NCBI RefSeq assembly: GCF_014839835.1
Contig: NC_071646.1
Span: 4,898,001 to 4,962,000, forward strand
DNA: 64,000 nt
Direction: 5' to 3'
Source of the DNA: Dryobates pubescens
Taxonomy: Eukaryota > Chordata > Aves > Piciformes > Picidae
Positions 23,575 to 33,470 of this stretch are shown one piece after another (positions within the stretch are counted from its first letter, which is position 1; each line of letters opens with the position of its first letter). Position numbers and translations under genes: made by a program. The notes below the pieces were generated by a model. That model was not told the origin of the DNA, did no database searches, and worked only from the letters and a program-made list of their open reading frames with translations.

Positions 23575-25538
23575 TCTGGCTTTAGAAATACTGGTTTTAA
23601 AGCAATTCAGTTTCATTTTAAATTTACTCTTTCCTAATATGTTGTTCACAAAAGGATACTGTTTCATGAAAGATACTGAGGCTGTTAAAATGTATGCACT
23701 ATTAGCTGATGTCATCTTGCTTTTTCGTTCACTGTAAACACTAAGCTGTCTTTTTTAGATTTCAGTAGCTACTATTTCAGTAGTTTTGAAGCTTTTGAAA
23801 TTGAATTTTCAATAGAATTACTTTGGTTTACAACAATATCAGCTCCATAAGGAATAAAATACGCACACATGTTTTAAGACTGTGAAAACAGTGCTAAGAT
23901 GTCATTAAAATGCTTATCTGAAACATTAAGTTTGGGACTAAATGTTGTTGCTTTCTGTATTAGAACACAGATAAAGATCACCAGACAGCCTTCCTAAAGA
24001 CTCACAGCTTCTGCCATGTAAGTGTAAGAATACTTTAGAGCAATATACATTTCTGCATTACTCCCTCATTATTCTTGCTTTCACAACAATGTCCTTCAGA
24101 GCCTAGAGATGACAAAAAAACTAGAGAGACATGTTGAAGCTTTATGAAAAATCAAACCCCTGGATTCATCCTGGAATCTTTTTGCAAGCAATTTTTTCTG
24201 TGAATCTGTAAGAGATGGAAGCTACATTTCAAGCTCTTACTTGCAATAGACAGATTAGCTCCAAAAAATTAGCAAAATGTAGCAGAAACACTTATTTATG
24301 ATGATCTTACATCATCAGTGGAACTCTGCAACAGGTTGGAAATAATTCCCCTACCAGAATACAAATCTTTTAGAACTAAATGTGATTGGCTTTGTCTGGT
24401 TCTCATCAGCATGGCTTCTAATTCTCTGATGTTTTTATTTTGATATCCACAGTGCTACACACAGTGGAAACAAGACTTACTCTGCCCTACAAGGTAACCA
24501 GCTCATAAGATCACAAAGTCCTCATTGTGTTGTACTATGAACAGGGGAAGGGTGAGTAGGAAAAACATGAAAACTCGTTGTTCCTCATTGTAGGAACAAT
24601 GGATAGCAACCATGGTAGGCATTGGTTAGGGGGAGAGGGTTCTATTAAATTACTTCTACATCTAAGGTGTGGTGTGCACTGAATTTCTCCAGCCCATTAC
24701 AGAGACCCAAGAATTTAATGGTTACTAGATTCTGTTTACAGAGATCATGTAAAAGACTTGTTGTAGAACATCAACATACTGTACAGTTTTCATGCAATGA
24801 AAGTGTAAAACAACTGATGTCAGTGAATGGATTGCTTTAATTCAGAGAAAGGTTAAAGATAAATAATTAACAGTGTAAATGGCTGTTGCAGAACAGGGCT
24901 ACAAAGCTGATGTCTATAAAAGCACATAAAAAATTTCTGTCACTAAATAGCCTGCAGGTCAGTAGGGGGGCAAAAAAGAAATTAATCCATAAACATCAGG
25001 CTTTTAACCATGGGGTTTGGGAAATTTGGGTACTCACAGATTGCCACACTGGATTTTGTTGTCTGTCCAGGCTTTTAACTTGCTGCTCCCAGTAGGCGCA
25101 GGGATCTTACTCCCTTTGAGTGTTCAGACAGGTCAGTAGTAAATGAACTCTCTGGTCACATCCAGGAGGACAATCAAGGAGAAGTTCTTTTACCAGCTTA
25201 ATAGTTTGTGTAAATTAGAGAAGAGATGTGTCTGTGTATATCACTCTGGTGATGTTTAGTGCGTCTCTGACAGATGGGCAGGCTAATGTGATGCCAGCAA
25301 AGAAGAGGCTTTGTGTCCATACCAGTGTGGAGCTCACCTGAGTATGAGGAGGAGTTGTCACATGAGTCTTACCTAGGCTAATTTATTGTGCTTCCAGATA
25401 AGTTAATTTTCATTCTTAATACTTGGTCAGATATTTCTGTAATGCAATGCAGTGCAATCAGAGGCTGGGTAAAAGAGCTGCATTGAATAAATACAGTGCA
25501 GAGATTACAATAACTGCTCCCTTCTCTGGAGACTTTCA
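23575..25538. other. SYCP1-TSHB intergenic DNA, first part
   Basis: AT-rich sequence without recognisable exons or repeats. The open frame at 24886-25095 has no family resemblance. Confidence 0.4.
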
Positions 25539-25655
25539 AACCCACCTGGGTGCATTCCTGTGTGACCTACTCTAGGTGATCCTGCCCTGGCAGGGGGGTT
25601 TGACTAGATGATATTTTGAGGTCACTTCCAACCCCTAATGTTCTATGTGTTGTGT
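25539..25655 (+). mobile_element. CR1 LINE 3' end, short
   Basis: 'acccacctgggtgcattcct', 'aggtgatcctgccctggcag' and 'ggtcacttccaacccctaat' followed by a decayed tail. Same subtype and same 5' truncation point as the copy at 7545. Confidence 0.92.
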
Positions 25656-27365
25656 AACAATGCTAAATCTTCATGACATGGGCTCTGGAAAGATGGAACT
25701 AACAGCACTGCATCCATGTAGTTACCTTAACAACCAAAATTGTAATCACCTCAATGAAATCAGGTTTATATGACATGACCTATTTTATGTAACACCATCT
25801 TGATGGGCATTAATTACATTCTTATCAGTTAATTCTTTTATTGCTCAAATCCTGTATCAACTTTCTGTTATTTTACCTGATCTGTCAGGGATAGATGTCA
25901 GGTGGAGAATTACCTGGGTGAACATTCTCTCTTTAAATAGTGGCATAGTACTAGCATTTTTTGTAATGTTTTGAGATTGCCTCAGTATTCCAAGGCTTGT
26001 TGTAATTGACATTAGCTAGCTGATGATGTTGATTTAAAAGTATTTATTCCTTACAGAATTTTTTCAAGTCTTGTTCTTGCACATGTGCATTTTGCTTGTT
26101 CAGCTACTACTTTGTCAAATGCACAGCTACTTACTGAAGACTTTGCACCAACAGCTTGCCTTCATCTAGAATTGTCTCTTGGCATTGCTGTCAACCTCTG
26201 TAAAGCTCCAGCTTCCTGTGTGAGATTTTTACTTTCTCTTACTTCTGCCAGTAACTGACTGTTTCCCATTTTTCTTCTTGCTATAGTTTCTACTGTTGCC
26301 TTCTCTTTCATCTTCATTGTGATAGAGTTTCAAGCTTTGTTATAATAATTTTTTTTCTTCACTACTGGTGTTTGTAGACAAGATTTCCCTACATCTTGTT
26401 AAATTCTTCATCGTTTTTTACCCTAATCTGAATTTTGTGTCACATCCAGTTACACCCATTTTTCTCAAATCAGAGAAATTAGCACTTTGAACCAGCAAAG
26501 AATAGATTCTGTCATATTCTGATCTGTCCTCTGCCTATATTCTTACACGTTATGTTGGGGATACTTTAATCTGGATATTGGGTGTCTTCCTGTCAGCACC
26601 AGTGTAACTCCAACTGCGTAGAGTGCCTGTAAATCACTGTGAAATCTTAAAAGAATCATGAGTTCCTACCTCAGCTGTGCATGCAAGGGTACCATAAGCA
26701 TATTCTTGCTTAAGGAATGTTCTTTTTTATTCTTATTTTGGGCAGATTTTGTCCTCTCCAGGATTCAGTATTGTGAATTGTTTCCTGTTCCTCTCACAAT
26801 CTCCTTTGAAATACTCTTAAGATTTTCTAAGAACAGACATTATTCTTTTCTGTGCTTAAGGTCTTAAACAGCAGCAACATGTATAGGTAGTGTATATATG
26901 CTTATGTATATAGTGTGTGTACACATATCTACATCTGAGTGTGTGGATGTGTATGCTCCTTAGCCTGTATATTTAACTGCATTTAAATATGTCAGAATAA
27001 TACACAGTTAAATAATGTATTGGAGTAGTGGCAAACTATCAGTGCTATGCTTCTGTTGCTAAGTGTAGATGGACAGATGTTATTGAGGGTACAATTAATA
27101 CTCTGCTCATGTCCTTAGCCAGAAAGAGTTATACTTAATTCCTCAGAAGTTATATGGAGGAAATGAACCCAGAATTAAAGACCCCATGGAAATGGAAAGC
27201 ATTTGGCTAGTCTTAATAGGACAAACACCTGTATCATGTTATCCAAAAAAAAGAAACCCTTGGAGAATGAGCCCAGAACACAAAGCTGTGTGTAGCAGTC
27301 CAAAACCACAGCCAAAAGAGGCAACGTTTTTCATAAACACCAATTGGGACTGGCTGGATCACTTC
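25656..27365. other. SYCP1-TSHB intergenic DNA, second part
   Basis: AT-rich, with a TGTG/TATA-rich patch at about 26890-26960. No exon or repeat family recognised. Confidence 0.4.
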
Positions 27366-28508
27366 TCCAATAGCTCAAGGTGACCAAGTTTACCAGTTTA
27401 AACACTGTCCCGCACCACATCCTGGTCTCCAAACTGGTGAAACATGGGTTTGATGGGTGGACCACTAGACGGATAAAGACCTGGCTGTCAATGGGTCCAT
27501 GTCCCAGTGGAGGCCAGGGACAAGCAGAGTCCCTCAGGGATCAGTCCCGGGACCAGGCTTGTTCAACATCTGTGTTGGTGACATGCACATTGGCATTGAG
27601 TGCACCCTCAGCAAGTTTGCTGATGACACCAAACTGTGTGGTGCAGCAGACACACTGGAGGGAAGGGATGCCATCCAGAGGGACCTTGACAGGCTGGAGA
27701 GGTGGGCACAAGCCAAACTCATGAGGTTCAACAAGACCAAGGGCAGGGTCCTGCATCTGGGTCGAGACAATCCCAGGCACAAATCCAGGCTGGGCAGTGA
27801 CTGGCTGGAAAGCAGCCCTGAGGAGAGAGACTTGGGGGTGCTGGTGGAGGAAAAGCTCAACAGGAGCTCTCAATGTGCACTTGCAGCCTGGAAAGCCAAT
27901 CAGATCCTGGGCTGCAGCAAGAGAAGTGTGGCCAGCAGGTCAAGGGAGGTGATTCTCCCCCTCTACTCAGCTCTGGTGAGACCCCACCTGGAGTACTGCC
28001 TCCAGTTCTGGGGCCCCTATGACAAGAGGGATCTGGAGGTGCTGGAATGTGTCCAGAGAAGGGCCAGGAGGATGATCAGAGGGCTGGAGCACCTCTCCTA
28101 TGAGGACAGACTGAAGGAGTTGGGGCTGTTCAGTCTGGAGAAGAGAAGGCTCCAAGGTGACCTAATCGTGGCCTTCCAGTATCTGAAGGGGCCTACAAGA
28201 AGGCTGGGGAGGGACTTGTCAGGATCTCAGGTAGTGATAGGACTAGGGGGAATGGAATGAAACTGGAGGTGAGGAGATTCAGGCTGGGCATGAGGAGGAA
28301 ATTCTTCACCGTGAGAGTGGTGAAGCCCTGGAATGGGTTGTCCAGGGAGGTGGTTGGGGCCCCGTCCCTGGAGGTGTTTAAGCCCAGGCTGGATGAGGCT
28401 CTGGCCAGCCTGATCTAGTATGGGGTGTCCCTGTCCATGGCAGGGGGATTGGAACTAGATGATCCTTGTGGTCCCTTCTAACCCTGACTGATACTATGAT
28501 ACTATGAT
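27366..28508 (+). mobile_element. CR1 LINE, 5'-truncated, with reverse transcriptase remnant
   Basis: The longest CR1 in the window, about 1.14 kb of a family whose full elements are about 4.5 kb. The 5' end starts within the reverse transcriptase (NTVPHHILVSKLVKHGFDGW, 27398 on). After one frame change the main open frame 27499-28260 gives [14 protein letters not shown], then [10 protein letters not shown], which is the [FY]ADD catalytic motif of the polymerase, then the C-terminal region [17 protein letters not shown] and [20 protein letters not shown]. The 3' UTR and tail TACTATGATACTATGAT follow. The element cannot move on its own, because the endonuclease and half of the polymerase are absent. 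The frame is otherwise open for 253 codons, so insertion was fairly recent. Confidence 0.96.
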
Positions 28509-28744
28509 ATTTCTTACAGCTACATAATTCAGGAATGTGGTTGCCCTGTGTAAGACAGACATCAGAGCAAATTCCAAATGACTGTTTGGAGATTAACTGG
28601 TAGGGCAGGTGTTAAGCACAGTGAGAAGGTTGGCCATATACTGATGAGGCAGTACAGGACAGTGGCTTAGCTGGCCCTTTTCTGACTTTTGCTCCTCCTA
28701 GACATTCCACAAAGCCCTAAATGTGTTTTACCCTCTTCTGTGGA
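28509..28744. other. Spacer between two facing CR1 copies
   Basis: About 235 bp of unique sequence between the + strand CR1 ending at 28508 and the - strand CR1 starting at 28745. Nothing recognised. Confidence 0.4.
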
Positions 28745-29368
28745 CATAGAATCATAGAATCAATAAGGTTGGAAAAGACGTCAAAGATCATCAAGTCCAA
28801 CCTGTCACCCAACACCTCATGACTACTAAACCATGGCACCAAATGCCACATCCATTCCCCTCTTGAACACCTCCAGGGATGGGGACTCCACCACCTCCCT
28901 GAGTATCACATTCCAATGGCTAACAACTCTCTCTGTGAAGAACTTTCTCCTCACCTCGAGTCTAAACTTCCCGTGGCGCAGCTCAAGACTATGTCCTCTT
29001 GTTCTGGTGCTGCTTGCCTGGGAGACCAACCCCCTTCAGGTAGTTGTAGACAGCAATAAGGTCTCCCCTGAGCCTCCACTTCTCCAGGCTAAACAATCCC
29101 AGCTCCCTCAGCCTCTCCTCATAGGGTTTGTGCTCAAGGCCTCTCCCCAGCCTTGTTGCCCTTCTCTGGACACGTTCAAGAGTCACAATATCCTTCTTAA
29201 ATTGAAGGGCCCAGAACCGGACACAGGACTCAAGGTGTGGCCTAACCAGTGCAGAGTAGAGCGGCACAATGACCTCCCTGCTCCTGCTGGCCACACTATT
29301 CTTGATGCAGGCCAGGATGCCATTGGTCTTCTTGGCCACCTGGGCACACATCTCAGGTTCACTGGTGT
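28745..29368 (-). mobile_element. CR1 LINE 3' fragment
   Basis: Antisense CR1 with tail (ATAGAATCATAGAATC) at its left edge. On the - strand it reads [40 protein letters not shown] and [20 protein letters not shown]. About 620 bp, low divergence, same subtype as 3017, 48069 and 49035. It lies tail to tail with the CR1 at 27366. Confidence 0.95.
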
Positions 29369-29909
29369 TGGTGCACTATTTTGCTTCTCATTGTGCTATA
29401 AGGAGTGATTGCTCACAAGTTGTTTTCCTTATCAATTAGTATATCAGAGAGAATTGCTTGGTAGACTTTTGCTCAGTACGTTGGAGGCCAGATAATGTCT
29501 TGGAGTGTGAGTAGGCAAGTCAGGCTCTCCCTCACCCTACTGTAGAGCAATTGCTTTGATCTGAGATGTGTTCCTTTGTGTCTAGTGCAGCATCTCTCAG
29601 TTGTGCCTGCCAGGTAATGAGCAAGTGGAGTGAACCAGACTTCATTAACTTTGGCAAAACATCGGTGTAGAATTAGATGTGATTCAGGATGGCTCCATTT
29701 CCGTGCTGGCCTTCCTGTCGCACTGTTGCTATCCTATGTAGCAATTAAATTAATCAATAATAACTTTTTAAAAGCAGTGGTTAGTTTAAAAGCCTGAGGA
29801 GAAAATGACTGTTAAAATAATTAGCTTTCCAGCTCCAGTTTCCAGGATAGGATATTATGGACACATTTGTTCCTATCGCATTTGCTTAGTGGTTCAGTAT
29901 GAATTTTCA

Positions 29910-30030
29910 ATAGATGGCTTTGCGATAAGAAAGCAGCAATTCAGATCCAATTATATAAACAGCAAGATCAGCCTGGAATTAGCCTGGAGAATATAAAGCA
30001 CACACAGAGCTTGTGCTGGGTCACTGCCTC
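29910..30030 (+). promoter_or_regulatory. TSHB: TSHB pituitary promoter
   Basis: A GATA site GATAAGA at 29924-29930 is followed by AT-rich POU-type sequence (AATTATATAAAC, 29949-29960) and a TATA box (AATATAAAG, 29990-29998). GGGTCA, a nuclear receptor half-site, lies at 30018-30023, about where transcription should start. TSHB is known to be driven by GATA2 with POU1F1 (Pit-1) and repressed by thyroid hormone through an element near the start site, and the layout here fits. Exon 1 should begin near 30020. Its donor is not certain. Confidence 0.65.
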
Positions 30031-30461
30031 TCCCAGCTCAAGGCAGGATCAGGTTCCTGTAATAGGGAAGAATTCAGCTGACAAGAGGTTGGTCTTTCCA
30101 GACTTGCACTATTGCAGGTACAGGGTAAACTAGAGTGTGTAATGATTGGCTTTTGTGATAGGAAACTGACAGCTGGAGGAGACTAGGGGGTGATGTCCAT
30201 GTGTTTGTAGACACTGTCATTTCTAGTTTAGAGGCTAGAGAGTAACCCCTGGAATTGTCTCAGAGCTAATCAAAGCTTTGTTCTTGGGAACCCCAGGAGG
30301 TCTGAGAAACGAGGTCAGCACAACAGACAGGTAAAGTGGGGGTTCATTGATTTGAACTCTTTGCCAATGTTCTTTATTGTAATTTACTTGAATCTATTTA
30401 ATTCTTGTCAGTGTTCCCATTTCATCCTGCCTCTAAGCCAACGGGAGAGTAAAAAGGAAAA

Positions 30462-30727
30462 AGGACTAGGGGGAATGGAATGAAGCTGGAGGTGGGGAGA
30501 TTCAGGCTGGACATGAGGAGGAAGTTCTTCACCATGAGAGTGGTGAAGCCCTGGAATGGGTTGTCCAGGGAGGTGGTTGAGGCCCCATCCCTGGAGGTCT
30601 TTAAGACCAGGCTGGATGAGGCTCTGGCCAGCTTGATCTAGTGTGGGGGGGTCCCTGTCCATGGCAGGGGGGTTGGAACTTGATGATCCTTGTGGTCCCT
30701 TCCAACCCTGACTGATGCTATGATACC
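30462..30727 (+). mobile_element. CR1 LINE 3' end in TSHB intron 1
   Basis: 'aggactagggggaatggaat', 'gaagctggaggtggggagat', 'tccatggcaggggggttgga' and the end 'ccctgactgatgctatgata'. Same subtype as the long copy at 27366 and very similar to it. About 265 bp, in the TSHB intron between the promoter and exon 2. Confidence 0.95.
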
Positions 30728-31222
30728 AAGTACAGTGGTATGGCTGATATCACAGTTGATTAATTTTTTTCCCCACCTCTCTTGAGCTTTTTATAAGATG
30801 CTTTCTTTAAAACTGTATTTTAAACCAGTGAGATTACTTTAGCATCTCTGGTTAATTCTAGAGCTCATGTTCCCTCACATAGGTCACATTTTCCAGTCCT
30901 TTAGCTCCTTTTATTTTTCTGTGTCAGCATTTTATCACTCATTAGTGAAAATGTAATAAGTAATGTGCTTTAGAGGGGAAAAGGTTAATTTGTAGTATAT
31001 GTTAATGGCTTGTTTACCCTTATTTTTCTGTTCAGTGGTGAGTACTGTTTCAACTGAAGGTCTGAGATTGGAAAGGTGTTAGGCTGTAGATAAAAAATTT
31101 AAGGTTGCTTCTAGTCTGTGGCTGTTGTAACTGTCCTTGTCAAATTCTGAGAAAAAAAGGCTGGACAGTAAATCTAATTTTACTTAGGATTGCTTTGTTT
31201 GTTTGCTTTCCCCACATCTAGT

Positions 31223-32093
31223 ATGAATCTCTTCCTTGTGATGTCTCTTCTCTTTGGCTTGTTTTTTGGCCAAACAGCATCACTGTGTGCTCCTTCGGAG
31301 TATACAATCCATGTGGAGAAAAGGGAATGTGCCTACTGCCTGGCCATCAACACGACCATCTGCGCTGGATTTTGCATGACTCGGGTACAAGACATTACTC
31401 TGATTTTAGCAGGGGTTTCTGTAATGGCCATCACTGCAAAACAAGTGCCTATTGCTACCAGAAACTTGGTAAATGATCCAATGCTAATAATGTTTGTCAC
31501 AGAAAAAAACCCCAAACAACTATGGTCATGTCTTCAAGTTAGCTGTTTGCAAAGGTGTGGATAAGAAGTGACAAGCCTCTGGAACTATGGAGTTAATAAC
31601 ATCATAACATGGCAGAGAACTGACTGCTGCTGTCAAAGCCTCTGTAGTCAGTTTGTGGGGTTGGGATGGAACAGGTGAGAAGCAGATTATATTTAATCAT
31701 CCTCACTGCATGATCAGAAGTACACTGAAAAATATCAGAGCCAGTCTAAGTGCAGAGAGGTTTGCTTTCTGGATGTTTGAGAAAACATCAAAGGAAGCTT
31801 TCTGACATTCCTGTACACTTCAGTGAAACAATGCATTTTTTTCCTTGTAGGACAGCAATGGCAAGAAGCTGCTACTCAAAAGTGCTCTGTCTCAGAACGT
31901 GTGCACATACAAAGAGATGTTGTATCAAACAGCATTGATTCCAGGCTGTCCTCGTCACACCATCCCTTACTATTCCTACCCTGTAGCTGTGAGCTGCAAG
32001 TGTGGTAAATGTAACACCGATTACAGTGACTGTGTTCATGAGAAGGTTAGGACAAACTATTGCACTAAACCACAGAAGCTGTGTAACATGTAA
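31223..32093 (+). CDS. TSHB: TSHB, thyroid stimulating hormone beta subunit (two coding exons)
   Basis: Secreted glycoprotein hormone subunit made in pituitary thyrotropes. It pairs with the common alpha subunit and activates the thyroid TSH receptor. Coding exons are 31223-31384 (acceptor ...CATCTAG before 31222) and 31851-32093. They join in phase to 134 residues, close to the human 138. Residues 1-20 ([20 protein letters not shown]) are a signal peptide. The cystine-knot cysteines are all present: 22, 36, 39, 47, 51, then VC, GC, SCKCGKC, DC and YC, with the family motif CAGFC and an N-glycosylation site at Asn43 (NTT). The C-terminal tail KLCNM carries an additional cysteine. [20 protein letters not shown] is typical of TSHB rather than LHB or FSHB. 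No lesion seen. Confidence 0.97.
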
Positions 32094-32145
32094 GCTTCCA
32101 ACACAATGTGGTCAAAATGTACATCTCCGCTCACACCTAAACATA

Positions 32146-32151
32146 AATAAA
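32146..32151 (+). promoter_or_regulatory. TSHB: TSHB poly(A) signal
   Basis: AATAAA 53 bases after the TAA stop, giving the short 3' untranslated region that is usual for this hormone gene. Confidence 0.8.
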
Positions 32152-32429
32152 AGTGTATTCCATAACAGGTTTGCAAATCAGTGTGCACAAAGTTTTACTC
32201 TAAAGGTTACACCTCTAAATATGGTAATGAGCCTAACAAAGTACATGCTAAACATATGTATTACTCAACTCTCCCCAAATCAAGCTAAGATGTCACTTTG
32301 GTTGAGATCAGAGTTAAGGTATAAAATCCCAGGGGGAAGAAAAGACTGAAGATAAATCAGAGTTGATGGCTTGTGCTTCTCTTCCTACACCCAAGATAGG
32401 GCTGACTCCTTGGTATGAAATGCACCTTC

Positions 32430-32735
32430 AATATATATCTGAAGGGTGGTGGCAAGAGGATGGGGCCAGACTCTTCAGTGGTGCCCAGTGACAGGACCAA
32501 GGGCAACAGGCACAAACTGGAAGCCAAGAGGTTCGACCTAAGATAAGGAAAAATCTCTTCGGTGTGAGGGTGCTGGAGCCCTGGGGCAGGCTGCCCAGTG
32601 AGGTTGTGGAGTCTCCTTTGGAGACATTCCAAACCCACCTGGCCATTCTGATGCTGAGGATGCTGTGGGCGCCCCTGCTTTAGCGGGAGGGGGAGGGGGG
32701 TGGACTGGATGATGCCGATATTCCTTTCAACCCCC
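32430..32735 (+). mobile_element. CR1 LINE 3' fragment
   Basis: 'gtgacaggaccaagggcaac', 'aagccaagaggttcgaccta', 'aggctgcccagtgaggttgt', 'gtggactggatgatgccgat' and 'cctttcaacccccacct'. This is an older CR1 subtype with more differences. It runs straight into the CpG island that begins near 32750. Confidence 0.85.
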
Positions 32736-32749
32736 ACCTCGCAGGGAGT

Positions 32750-33470
32750 ATGCGGAAAGCTTGGGGCTCTGACACAGGCTTACGGCAAACTCTTGCACGC
32801 AGCCCACTCTCGCTACGAGCTGGCGGGCAGCGCCGCCCAGGCGCCAGGGGGTGTCCCTCGCAGCCCTCCCGCGGAGGCCGGAGCGCGGGCGGAGCCCGTG
32901 CCCACCCCGCGCACCAAATCACCGCCTACCCGGCCCCGCCGCCGCCTCGGCCGCTCTACATCCTGGGGTTCCGCGGCGCCCTTGCCGCCTTGGGCCGCAG
33001 CCCCTGCCTCGGCTGCCGCGCTCCGGCCTCTCCGCGCCCATCCGCGCTGCGAAGCCAAGGCGGGAGGAGCGCCGCCCGCCGCCCCTCCCCTGTCCGCTGG
33101 GCGGATGAGCTCCACCGCGCGGGCCCTGAGGGGAGCCGCGGGCAGCCACCGGGGGATCGGTTCCTGCTCTGCTTCCTGCCTGGGGCCTCCTTTACCGGGC
33201 TCTCGCCTGCCCACAGCCCAGCGCCGGGGACATCACACAGCCGAGGGTGACGGGCGAGCCTCGCTCGGGCCCGAGGAGCCGCCGTGGAGCTGGGTGTCGC
33301 TGCCGCTGGGGCTGCCCGGAGGCGGTGCGCTGGGTGAGCTGAACCCAGGAGGCAGGAGGTGAGGCGAAGGCAGCCCTGCCGCGCTGGGAGGGTCTCTGCT
33401 GGGCGGGGAGCAGCGGACGGGAGAGGGCGGAGGAACCTCCCCGGGGCGAAGCGGGCACGGAGACAAGTTC
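32750..33470. promoter_or_regulatory. CpG island without an assigned gene
   Basis: About 700 bp of very GC-rich, CG-dense sequence between TSHB and TSPAN2. On the + strand a good donor, CAGGAG|GTGAGG, sits near 33360, so the island could be the promoter and first exon of a + strand transcript, for example an antisense RNA to TSPAN2. A long open frame (32700-33362) is low complexity in Pro, Arg and Ala and starts inside the CR1, so I do not treat it as coding. Confidence 0.6.

Noticed and set aside
27499-28260. 253-codon open frame as a host gene
   Set aside because: VPQGSV and [10 protein letters not shown] are reverse transcriptase motifs of the CR1 LINE, and the surrounding 3' UTR and tail confirm a transposon copy.
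31223-32093. Extra cysteine in the TSHB tail (KLCNM) as a lineage novelty
   Set aside because: I recall the same ending in chicken TSHB, so it is probably common to birds rather than new here.
32700-33362. 220-codon + strand open frame as a gene
   Set aside because: It begins in a CR1 3' end and runs through a CpG island with Pro/Arg/Ala-rich low-complexity sequence. Several frames on both strands are open there, as expected from base composition.
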